Assembly (NCBI GenBank): GCA_001898165.1
Contig: MKTD01000026.1
Coordinates: forward strand, 1-64,000
Length of the DNA stretch: 64,000 bases
From: Bacteroidia bacterium 43-41
GTDB lineage: Bacteria; Bacteroidota; Bacteroidia; Bacteroidales; Dysgonomonadaceae
Direction of reading: 5' to 3'
Shown here in pieces: positions 1-7,843 of the stretch. The number at the start of each line of letters is the position of its first letter. Position 1 is the stretch's first letter. The notes under the pieces are model-generated. The model did not search any database. It saw nothing but the letters and a program-made list of their open reading frames with translations, and had not been told where the DNA came from. The position numbers were made by a program, and so were the translations under genes.

Positions 1-27
1 CTCGTATCCTCTTCAACTCCCTAGCTA

Positions 28-35
28 CAAAGATA
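28..35 (-). promoter_or_regulatory. Bacteroidetes -7 element facing out of the window
   Basis: CAAAGATA on the plus strand reads TATCTTTG on the minus strand, a full match to the Bacteroidetes -7 consensus TAnnTTTG. It would drive a gene whose start lies left of position 1. Only the -7 box is visible; no TTTG -33 box at the usual 19-21 bp was found. Confidence 0.35.
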
Positions 36-354
36 ATAGTTTGAATTAAAAAAATATAATTATTCTCTTAATATTTGGATTACAACATAGAAGAGTTTAT
101 ATCGAATAAGATTTTAGATATCTGATTATCAATAGTCTTATTTCTTAATCAATATAATGAATGCTCATGTGAAATGATCTTTTATTAAATATAAACTCTA
201 TTGAATTCATGTGAATACCGACCTTTAATTCGATGAATCGTGGAAAGAGCATGATAAAATGATTTTTTCAAGGTGTATTACTGAATGAATGTTTTAAAAT
301 CTTAATAAATACAATCAAATATGAATCTATCGGAGAAATAGTTGCGTACGTTCG

Positions 355-383
355 CGGGAACTTTTATTTTAGTTCCCGTTTTT
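355..383 (+). terminator. Intrinsic-terminator-like hairpin in the GH125 leader
   Basis: CGGGAACT pairs perfectly with AGTTCCCG (8 bp stem, 8 nt loop) and is followed by TTTTT. On the plus strand this is a textbook Rho-independent terminator. No plus-strand gene ends just before it within the window, so it either ends a transcript from further left or acts as an attenuator in the leader of the mannosidase operon. Confidence 0.55.
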
Positions 384-490
384 CAGGCCGTTCCGTTAGT
401 AGGAAATACCGGTGCAATCTATTCGTTGTTTTCGGTATCTGTTCAGAATTTTCAAACCCAACCGGAATATTATAATAACTCACATAATTT

Positions 491-1939
491 ATGACAACAC
501 GTAGAAATTTTATTAAGAAAACTGCTGTAGGATTAACCGCATTGACCGTTCACCCAGCTTGGGCTGCCTCATCGTTAAAAGGAGCGGCCGGAAAGAAACA
601 ATTTGTTTCCAATCGTCCTGCAACGGCCGACCGGCATTTTACTTCGATAGCCGTAGAGCAGACCATTACAAGAGTAAAAGCAAAGATAAAAGACCCGAAA
701 CTGGCATGGATGTTTGAGAATTGTTTTCCCAATACACTCGATACAACGGTAAACTTCAGTATGAAAAACGGAAAGCCCGACACTTTCGTAATCACCGGTG
801 ATATCAATGCTATGTGGCTCCGCGACTCATCGGCACAGGTATGGCCCTACCTCCCGCTTACGAAGTCCGATACAAAACTAAAGCAACTGATCGCAGGGGT
901 GATCAACCGGCAAACACAATGTATACTGATCGACCCTTATGCCAATGCTTTCTATGCCGAGCCCAATACGGATGGGGACTGGATAAGCGATCGCACAGAA
1001 ATGAAGCCGATGTTGCATGAACGTAAATGGGAAATCGATTCGCTTTGTTATCCTATAAGGTTGGCTTATAATTACTGGAAAACGACGGGTGACACTTCTG
1101 TTTTCGATGCCGACTGGAAAAAGGCGATGGGGCTTGTGGTAAAAACATTCAAAGAACAGCAGCGAAAAGAAGGTCGCGGCCCTTATAAATTTCAACGCGT
1201 AACGGAGCGTCAATTGGATACGGTGAATAACGATGGATATGGCAATCCGGTCAATCCAGTGGGATTGATCGTCTCTACGTTCCGCCCTTCGGACGACGCC
1301 ACGACCTTCCAGTTTCTTATCCCTTCCAATTTTTTTGCCGTCAGATCACTGAAGCAGGTCGCTGAAATTGCCGGAAAGGTGGTCGGAGATAGTACACTGG
1401 CAGCCGAAAGCAAGGCTCTGGCCGACGAGGTGGATACTGCTCTGAAGCAATACGCGGTTGTAGAGCATCCTAAATATGGAAAAGTATATGCTTTTGAAGT
1501 GGATGGCTTCGGTAATGCCTATTTTATGGACGATGCCAATATCCCCAGTTTGCTGGCGACGCCCTATCTCGACTCCATCGCGCAAAATGACCCGGTCTAT
1601 CAGAACACGAGGAAATTAGTGTGGAGCAAAGATAATCCTTATTTCTTCAAGGGAAAGGCAGGAGAGGGAATCGGTGGTCCGCATATCGGATATGATATGA
1701 TCTGGCCGATGAGCATCATAATGCGCGCACAAACCAGTAACAGCGATGAAGAGATCTTACATTGCCTTCGGATGCTGCGCGATACGGATGCCGATACAGG
1801 CTTTATGCATGAATCGTTCCATAAGGATAATCCGGCTAACTTTACCCGTAAATGGTTTGCCTGGGTAAACACCCTGTTCGGCGAACTGATCGTTGATTTG
1901 GAAAGTAAGGGAAAAATGGATTTAGTCAATTCGATATAA
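491..1939 (+). CDS. GH125 exo-alpha-1,6-mannosidase, exported
   Basis: Glycoside hydrolase family 125 (formerly DUF1237), a metal-independent exo-acting alpha-1,6-mannosidase family that trims mannans and N-glycan cores. The family is recognised from the WLRDSSAQVWPYL motif near residue 110, the IGGPHIGYDMIWPMS stretch near 395, and the whole-length pattern of 482 aa. The N-terminus begins MTTRRNFIKK followed by a hydrophobic stretch and AWA, which reads as a twin-arginine (Tat) signal peptide, so the enzyme is probably folded before export to the periplasm. It lies 19 bp upstream of a GH92 alpha-mannosidase on the same strand, almost certainly one operon for alpha-mannoside breakdown. No SusC/SusD pair is visible, so any wider polysaccharide-utilisation locus would lie to the left. 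Family assignment is firm; exact linkage specificity is inferred. Confidence 0.93.
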   Translation: MTTRRNFIKKTAVGLTALTVHPAWAASSLKGAAGKKQFVSNRPATADRHFTSIAVEQTITRVKAKIKDPKLAWMFENCFPNTLDTTVNFSMKNGKPDTFVITGDINAMWLRDSSAQVWPYLPLTKSDTKLKQLIAGVINRQTQCILIDPYANAFYAEPNTDGDWISDRTEMKPMLHERKWEIDSLCYPIRLAYNYWKTTGDTSVFDADWKKAMGLVVKTFKEQQRKEGRGPYKFQRVTERQLDTVNNDGYGNPVNPVGLIVSTFRPSDDATTFQFLIPSNFFAVRSLKQVAEIAGKVVGDSTLAAESKALADEVDTALKQYAVVEHPKYGKVYAFEVDGFGNAYFMDDANIPSLLATPYLDSIAQNDPVYQNTRKLVWSKDNPYFFKGKAGEGIGGPHIGYDMIWPMSIIMRAQTSNSDEEILHCLRMLRDTDADTGFMHESFHKDNPANFTRKWFAWVNTLFGELIVDLESKGKMDLVNSI

Positions 1940-1958
1940 AACTGTTAAAAGAGAAATT

Positions 1959-4253
1959 ATGAGAAAATTATTTGTTATTATGACCGTTCTGTTGTTGTCA
2001 GTGGCACATACCGGAAAGACAGCGGCGCAATCGAAGAGTAGTCCGGTCGATTATGTAAATATATTGATGGGGACCATGTCCGAATTCGCCCTTTCCAATG
2101 GGAATACTTATCCGGCTATAGCACTCCCTTGGGGTATGAACTTCTGGACGCCTCAGACCCGTAAAATAGGCGATGGCTGGCAGTATGTGTATGCCGATTA
2201 TAAACTGAACGGGTTTAAACAAACGCATCAACCGAGCCCTTGGATGAATGATTACGGGCAGTTTTCCATTTTCCCAATGACCGGCAGGATGGAATTCAAT
2301 CAGGAAAAAAGAGCCAGTTGGTATTCACATAAGGCCGAAGTAGCTAAACCCTACTATTATAGCGCTTATTTGGCCGATTATGACATTACCACCGAAATCA
2401 CTCCGACCGAAAGGGCGGCTATCTTTCGTTTTACCTTTCCCGAAACGGAAAAAGCCTATGTACTGGTCGATGCATTCGATAGAGGATCGGCTGTAGAAAT
2501 ACTTCCCGAAAAGAATGCCATCATTGGTTATACAACACGCAATAGCGGAGGTGTACCGGAAAACTTCAAAAATTATTTTGTGGTTGTGTTTGATAAACCG
2601 TTCCAGTATAAACATGTTGTCAAAGACGGAGAAATTCAGCAGCAAGGCTATAAGGCGGAAGCCGGCCATACCGGAGCATTTATCGGATTCTCTACCCGGC
2701 GGGGTGAAAAGGTGATCGCAAAGATGGCTTCCTCATTTATAAGTTACGATCAGGCTTGGCAAAATCTGAAAGAGGTGACGGAGAAAGACTTTGAAACGGT
2801 GAAACAGGAAGGACGTGATGTCTGGAACGAAGTACTCGGGAAAATAGAGGTAGATGGTGGTAATCTCGACCAGAAACGTACGTTCTATTCCACTTTCTAC
2901 CGTTCTACGTTGTTTCCCCGCAAATTTTACGAGATCGATGCAGAGGGAAATATCGTCCATTACAGCCCTTACAACGGTGAAGTCCTTCCCGGATATATGT
3001 ACACCGATACCGGATTTTGGGATACGTTCCGTGCGCTTTTTCCCTTCTTGAACTTAGTCTACCCTTCGGTGAACCTGGAAATACAGAAAGGATTGGCTAA
3101 TACATACAAGGAGAGTGGATTTTTGCCGGAATGGGCGAGCCCTGGCCATCGGGGGATTATGATTGGCAACAATTCGGCTTCGATAGTGGCCGACGCCTAT
3201 CTGAAGGGATTGCGCGGATACGATATTGAAACTCTCTATAAAGCGATGCTGCACGGTACTGAAAATGTACATCCGAAAGTCTCTTCCACAGGGCGTTTAG
3301 GTCATGAGTATTACAATACATTGGGCTACGTTCCATATGATGTAATGATCAATGAAAATGCGGCTCGTACACTGGAATATGCCTATGCCGACTGGACTAT
3401 TTACAAGCTGGCCAAAGCGTTGAACCGTCCCCGGGAGGAGATCGACCAGTTCGCCAAACGGAGCCAGAACTACCGGAACCTCTACTCCCCGGAGCATAAA
3501 CTGATGCGTGGGCGTAACAAAGACGGTTCGTTCCAGTCTCCATTCAGTCCTACGAAATGGGGCGACGCTTTTACGGAGGGCAACAGTTGGCACTATACCT
3601 GGTCGGTTTTCCATGATCCGCAAGGACTGATTGACCTGATGGGTGGTAAGAAAGAATTTGTGCGGATGCTCGATTCCGTATTTGTGATGCCCCCCATTTT
3701 CGACGACAGCTATTATGGAGGAGTAATCCATGAGATCCGTGAGATGCAGGTTATGAACATGGGACAGTATGCCCATGGCAATCAACCTATTCAGCATATG
3801 ATTTATTTGTATAATTATGCTGGCGAGCCCTGGAAAGCCCAGTATTGGGCGCGCGAGGTGATGGATAAATTATACAATCCGAACCCCGACGGTTATTGTG
3901 GTGACGAGGATAACGGACAGACCTCGGCCTGGTATGTATTTTCTGCCCTTGGTTTTTATCCTGTATGCCCCGGCAGCAATGAATATGTGATCGGCTCCCC
4001 GTTGTTCAATAAGATGACAGTCCATCTGGAAAACGGGAATACAATCGAAATCAATGCGCAAAACAATAATAGTGAGACGAGGTATGTGTCCGGCATCAGA
4101 TTAAACGGAAAGGAATATAGTAAAAACTACTTTACGCACAACCAGTTGATGGATGGGGCTAAAATCGACTTTTCCATGTCTGCTACACCCAATAAAACAC
4201 GGGGTGTCCATAAATCTGATTTCCCATATTCGTTCTCGAACGGGAAAGAATAA
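1959..4253 (+). CDS. GH92 alpha-1,2-mannosidase, exported
   Basis: Family 92 glycoside hydrolase, a calcium-dependent inverting exo-alpha-mannosidase (most members alpha-1,2). The protein is 764 aa with a Sec signal peptide (MRKLFVIMTVLLLSV..., cleavage near TAAQ). The N-terminal beta-sandwich starts at VNILMGT. The (alpha/alpha)6 domain carries TEGNSWHYTW with E540, and GDEDNGQTSAWY with D649 and D651. These match the general acid and the two base aspartates of the characterised Bacteroides enzyme, at a constant offset of seven residues, so the catalytic machinery looks intact. It follows the GH125 gene by 19 bp and a stem-loop terminator ends the pair. Together the two enzymes would remove alpha-1,2 and alpha-1,6 mannose from a host or yeast mannoside. 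Confidence 0.95.
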   Translation: MRKLFVIMTVLLLSVAHTGKTAAQSKSSPVDYVNILMGTMSEFALSNGNTYPAIALPWGMNFWTPQTRKIGDGWQYVYADYKLNGFKQTHQPSPWMNDYGQFSIFPMTGRMEFNQEKRASWYSHKAEVAKPYYYSAYLADYDITTEITPTERAAIFRFTFPETEKAYVLVDAFDRGSAVEILPEKNAIIGYTTRNSGGVPENFKNYFVVVFDKPFQYKHVVKDGEIQQQGYKAEAGHTGAFIGFSTRRGEKVIAKMASSFISYDQAWQNLKEVTEKDFETVKQEGRDVWNEVLGKIEVDGGNLDQKRTFYSTFYRSTLFPRKFYEIDAEGNIVHYSPYNGEVLPGYMYTDTGFWDTFRALFPFLNLVYPSVNLEIQKGLANTYKESGFLPEWASPGHRGIMIGNNSASIVADAYLKGLRGYDIETLYKAMLHGTENVHPKVSSTGRLGHEYYNTLGYVPYDVMINENAARTLEYAYADWTIYKLAKALNRPREEIDQFAKRSQNYRNLYSPEHKLMRGRNKDGSFQSPFSPTKWGDAFTEGNSWHYTWSVFHDPQGLIDLMGGKKEFVRMLDSVFVMPPIFDDSYYGGVIHEIREMQVMNMGQYAHGNQPIQHMIYLYNYAGEPWKAQYWAREVMDKLYNPNPDGYCGDEDNGQTSAWYVFSALGFYPVCPGSNEYVIGSPLFNKMTVHLENGNTIEINAQNNNSETRYVSGIRLNGKEYSKNYFTHNQLMDGAKIDFSMSATPNKTRGVHKSDFPYSFSNGKE

Positions 4254-4273
4254 GGTGTAGTTATACCAAATGG

Positions 4274-4315
4274 AAAAAGTACCGCCAAAATTTAACCAAC
4301 CCGGCGGCACTTTTT
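4274..4315 (+). terminator. Rho-independent terminator of the mannosidase operon
   Basis: AAAAAGTACCGCC pairs with GGCGGCACTTTTT, with a single mismatch and a 16 nt loop. It starts 21 bp after the GH92 stop codon. The A-run/T-run symmetry means it could work in both directions. Confidence 0.8.
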
Positions 4316-4609
4316 ACACAAAGGTCTTTTTTCTGCGCGGATTATCACATGGGAACTTCTAAAAACTCGTTATTTTTCTCAAGCTCTTTTTTTACCAATT
4401 TTTTATGTGCCAAACTTTTGATTGATTTTTGAGCTTTATGTTTCCATTTTCTATGTTTTATTTATACTTATCTGATTATATGATTGTTACATTCAAATTA
4501 ATTTGTCGACAAGACATGATTGTCCTGATTGGGCGCAAGTAACTGAGTTTTGTTTTATGATACATATTATAAGTCAAATTCATCAGCCCTATGATGCAGG
4601 CAGCACGCC
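4316..4609. other. Non-coding spacer before the IS remnant
   Basis: About 290 bp of AT-rich sequence with no supported gene, RNA or strong promoter on either strand. The IS remnant fuses into this sequence at about 4640 without a recognisable terminal inverted repeat. Confidence 0.5.
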
Positions 4610-5443
4610 TTATTCCGATAGAGTTGATATACATTTGATTAAGGGTTTATTGCGGTATCCCTTTTCGCAGACTTGATTGATCATTTCTTTACCGGCAATG
4701 ATTTTTTCCTGTGGCTCGTCCGTGTAAGCACTGTCGGCATAAAATGGTTCACCCTTGTCGTTTTCATCCAAAAGGGGAGCGGTAGCGTTCGAATCATGTA
4801 CAGAAGCATCCGTCACCATATATTTGGTTATGAGCTTACTCTCTGCATCGGACTTTACATGGCTTTTATAGCCAGAATAGTTGACGTTGTTTTTGCGTGT
4901 CCAACGTGCGTCAACATCCTTATGGGATTTGCGGTGCGGATTTTTGTTGAACGATTCTGGGGTTTCACCCTTTTTTATCTGTTCGTTTTCCGCCCTGGTG
5001 TTTCGTTGCCTGGGAACTTCCACAAAACTGGCGTCAATTATTTTGCCTTCGTTTACGATTAAACCCAATTTGTCAAGTTCCGAGAGAAACAAATTGAAGA
5101 GTTGTTCTACCAGGCCCGGGTTGGTTATCTGTTCACGAAACGCCCATACAGTACGGCTGTCGGGAATATTGTCGGCCATGGTAAGGTCAAGAAAGCGCAT
5201 GAAGCTCATACGGTTGTTGATTTGGCATTCAACTTATTCGTCCGACAAGTTGTAATAACGCTGGAGGATTAATATCTTGAACATCAGTATATAATCGTAT
5301 GGCGAGCGGCCGTCGGGACCTTTGGGTTGGCTGGAAAGGGCAGTCTCAATTGTCCGTTCCCCAGGCTTTACATCCACATATTTGGGAAATCCTTTCATGT
5401 AACTACCCACGCTTAACGAGTCTATACGCACCAGCAGCGCCAT
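4610..5443 (-). pseudogene. IS5-family transposase remnant (nonsense codon and 3' truncation)
   Basis: Transposase of the IS5 group. Its N-terminal part reads from 5443 to a stop at about 5234 (MALLVRIDSLSVGS...ILILQRYYNLSDE). The same reading frame continues directly after that stop (VECQINNRMSFMRFLDL...), so a single codon, probably CAA changed to TAA, interrupts the gene. DDE-type landmarks follow: GKIIDASFV, YSGYKSHVKSDAES, YADSAYT and EKGYRNKPL. After RNKPL the family should continue for roughly another 70 residues including the last catalytic glutamate, but the sequence diverges at about 4640 and stops 8 codons later. The element is therefore dead twice over. No terminal inverted repeats or target duplication could be identified. 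Confidence 0.85.
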
Positions 5444-5725
5444 CTCGGACGTCTTTTTCTTTTTAATCTGAAGTTTGTGCGTCCCCTAATGGATACGAGC
5501 AACATCGGTAGCGGTCAGTTTGTCTCCCCGGTAGCCTTTTGTGCTACCGCAACTTGTGGATAGTGCAAGACACGCGGCATGACTCCGGTGAATAAAAATG
5601 TTCTTGTTTTCATTGGATAATTTTTTGTTTTTTGATTGAAAAATTGAATTGGATTGGAACAGCTACCCCGCCGCCGCAGGATAGCTGTTGGGTTTGCTTG
5701 TTGTAGTTTGAAACTACTTGTTTCT
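5444..5725. other. Spacer between IS remnant and membrane protein gene
   Basis: About 280 bp without a supportable gene. On the minus strand a short open frame runs from about 5614 (MKTRTFLFTGVMPR...) for 32 codons. Its composition resembles older coding DNA more than intergenic DNA, but I do not recognise it. It may be the original upstream end of the insertion or an unrelated gene fragment. Confidence 0.4.
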
Positions 5726-6100
5726 TTAATTCGAATATAGAATATTTCTTACAATATCAGCACTAAAAAAGTGAAAAAATAGACCCATTAATAAAAACGC
5801 AATGGATATTATTTTTGAAATCTTCTGACTGTAAATCATTGGTTTATTTTTCAATATATCTTTTCTTTTCTCTTTCCTGAAAGAATAATGCATCAAAAAG
5901 ATTATTACGATTAAAATTCCTAATCTTACGTACTTGTTCAAACAGATAGAAAAAATCGAAGTAAGTATTATATCAACTATCCCATTTATAATAAGATAGC
6001 TAATAAAGCTTAAGGATAATATAGTCGTTAAGTGAGGATCTTTATCTTTCCAAATATTCTTATAAAATAAATAGTAATAGTAATACAACACCTTTATCAT
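5726..6100 (-). CDS. Small integral membrane protein, unknown function
   Basis: A 124-aa protein I do not recognise. It opens with an aromatic-rich segment (MIKVLYYYYYLFYKN), then shows about three hydrophobic segments suited to membrane spans (around residues 28-50, 55-71 and 93-118), separated by short basic loops including a lysine-rich stretch at 73-85. The gene is AT-rich compared with its neighbours. It is isolated between an IS remnant and a minus-strand outer-membrane protein pair, which suggests accessory DNA. A single stable frame with a membrane pattern supports a real gene, but no function can be given. Confidence 0.55.
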   Translation of the reverse strand: MIKVLYYYYYLFYKNIWKDKDPHLTTILSLSFISYLIINGIVDIILTSIFSICLNKYVRLGILIVIIFLMHYSFRKEKRKDILKNKPMIYSQKISKIISIAFLLMGLFFHFFSADIVRNILYSN

Positions 6101-6234
6101 GGTTTATAATTTTGATAAAAATAATTCCATTTCCATTCATTTAAAGAAAACGGCTAGTCATATCTTCGCCCCATCCTTTTGTTTTGGACAAAAAATGAAT
6201 AAAATACGAAATAACAGGAATTTCAGTTCTCTTT

Positions 6235-6951
6235 TCAAAAGAAATACCCCACCGAAACGCTTGCCGTCCACATCTGCGTGGTGGGTTTCAGGGAGCCGCC
6301 GCCTACCATGTATCCGAATGCTGCCATGTTGTTAAGCACATGCCTGAAACCAACTCCAACCGTTATTTTATCCATAATTTCCGCGCCGATTTCGGCTGCC
6401 AGGCCCACATTCCAACGTTGCTGCATGTACACGTTGCTTTCTTCCGTATCCAGAATGCGAATTTTGGGCTCAAACAAACTCCATTTCACTTTCATGGATT
6501 CTTGTTCATAAGATGTCCTCACGTGCTGATTGGCAGTTGGTGCAAACGTGGCAAAACCACCACCCATAACATAAAGCTTGGCGTTTGGAGATACGGCGAA
6601 CTTGGTTTTCAAATACAAGGGCAGTTGAAACGTGTGCATGTCCACGTACCCTTCCAGGGAAGCTCCGTCGGGAACTTCCAACCCTTGCATGTATTTTTCG
6701 GAGTCAATGGCAGCACCGCTGTAAAAATACATCAATTCGGAGTGTAACCCGAAATGAGCGCCGAACATGTATTCCGCCATAAATCCGGCATGTATGCCCA
6801 TGCGCGACTTGTAAATTTCCAATTCCACACCGCCCATATTCATATTGATGTTCGAAATATTTCCGCCCCCTTTTACTCCGGTGCGGAATTGTGCGAACGA
6901 TGGCGCTACAATCAGAAGTAGCACCACAAAATGGATGATTCTTTTTTTCAT
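6235..6951 (-). CDS. PorT-like outer-membrane beta-barrel protein
   Basis: A 238-aa exported protein with a Sec signal peptide (MKKRIIHFVVLLLIVAPSFAQ) followed by FRTGVKGGGNISNI, the usual start of the Bacteroidetes outer-membrane beta-barrel family that includes PorT. Alternating hydrophobic/polar strands with glycine and aromatic residues run to the C-terminus, which ends in SVGYFF, a typical outer-membrane insertion signal. It lies 16 bp downstream of another barrel gene in the same direction, so the two are probably co-transcribed from above 7678. Ligand and function are unknown. Confidence 0.85.
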   Translation of the reverse strand: MKKRIIHFVVLLLIVAPSFAQFRTGVKGGGNISNINMNMGGVELEIYKSRMGIHAGFMAEYMFGAHFGLHSELMYFYSGAAIDSEKYMQGLEVPDGASLEGYVDMHTFQLPLYLKTKFAVSPNAKLYVMGGGFATFAPTANQHVRTSYEQESMKVKWSLFEPKIRILDTEESNVYMQQRWNVGLAAEIGAEIMDKITVGVGFRHVLNNMAAFGYMVGGGSLKPTTQMWTASVSVGYFF

Positions 6952-6967
6952 GATTTAAAGCGCTGGA

Positions 6968-7678
6968 TTACCACGAACGGAAACTGATAAACGCGGTAAC
7001 CATCAGGTTAGACACACTGATTTTTTCATCGGAACTAAGCTGCAAGTTCTGCCCTTCAACGTTTATGGCATCGATTGTCCCCAGCACATACGACAACTTA
7101 AGCCCGAGGCCCGTTTTACTGCTCACTTTGTATTCGCCAGCTATCCCGGCGTTTATACCGATGGTTGTTTTACTGCCGTTCAGGTTCACTCCGTTCAGGT
7201 TCATATCGCTGTTGAAGAAAAGCGGGCCGACACCAATATTGGTTACCAGTAAAAACTTCTCCGATTCGTTGCGTCCGACGAACGAAGGCCCTACGTAAAG
7301 AAAACTTTGCGTTTCCTTGTAATTCGCGCTTTGGCCTAATTCGGGAATGGTAACATTGTCGCCCGATGTGCCTGCCGAATAATAATTGGTGTTCAAGCCC
7401 AATCCCCAGCTTTCTTTGAAGAAGTATTGGGCATCCGCATCAACGGTGAAACCGTGACGCAGTTGGTTATTCATGTCATCCAGTTGGGAGTTGCCGGTTT
7501 TCTCCACTTTCCCCAATCGAAAAGCATAGCCGCCGCCAATGGCAAAGCGGAAATCCTTGTAGTTTTGCGGGGCCTGATATTCTACCTGATACGATGTCGC
7601 CTGCTGTGCAGTTGCAGGTGAAATGGCCGACGTGCAGATAATGGCGGCCGTGAGTGCGATAAAATAAATTCGTTTCAT
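6968..7678 (-). CDS. Outer-membrane beta-barrel protein
   Basis: A 236-aa protein with a Sec signal peptide (MKRIYFIALTAAIICTSAISPATAQ) and an antiparallel barrel pattern (FAIGGGYAFRLG, WGLGLNTNYYSAG, IGINAGIAGEYKVSSKTGLGLKLSY). It ends VTAFISFRSW, with a C-terminal aromatic residue as in outer-membrane proteins. It precedes a PorT-like barrel by 16 bp and lies downstream of a TPR/HTH membrane regulator, with 165 bp of non-coding DNA between. The resemblance is to general porin-family barrels; no substrate can be assigned. A weak 7/8 match to the -7 consensus lies just upstream. Confidence 0.82.
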   Translation of the reverse strand: MKRIYFIALTAAIICTSAISPATAQQATSYQVEYQAPQNYKDFRFAIGGGYAFRLGKVEKTGNSQLDDMNNQLRHGFTVDADAQYFFKESWGLGLNTNYYSAGTSGDNVTIPELGQSANYKETQSFLYVGPSFVGRNESEKFLLVTNIGVGPLFFNSDMNLNGVNLNGSKTTIGINAGIAGEYKVSSKTGLGLKLSYVLGTIDAINVEGQNLQLSSDEKISVSNLMVTAFISFRSW

Positions 7679-7843
7679 AAAATGGATATCTCTTTAAAAG
7701 GGTTTATAAATACAAAGAAATCTCAAAAAAAGAAATGTTGCTAATTTATTGAGAAGAATTTCTAAAACTTGACGGTTTTTATTAATTAATACACTAATTA
7801 ACAATATATTACACAGGATATTACTTGACGGTTATTTTTCAAA

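Larger units (their letters stand above)
1..490. other. AT-rich intergenic region upstream of the mannosidase operon
   Basis: No convincing coding sequence on either strand. The left part is very AT-rich and carries a -7-like element pointing left (28-35). The right part holds an intrinsic-terminator-like hairpin on the plus strand (355-383), about 107 bp before the GH125 start codon. I found no clear TAnnTTTG promoter for the GH125 gene between the hairpin and its ATG. Confidence 0.6.

Noticed and set aside
491-4253. Full polysaccharide-utilisation locus
   Set aside because: Only two glycosidases are present in the window; no SusC/SusD homologues or dedicated regulator are visible nearby.
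5484-5614. Short minus-strand frame MKTRTFLFTGVMPR... beside the IS remnant
   Set aside because: Only 32 codons, no recognisable family; mentioned in the intergenic entry but not called as a gene.
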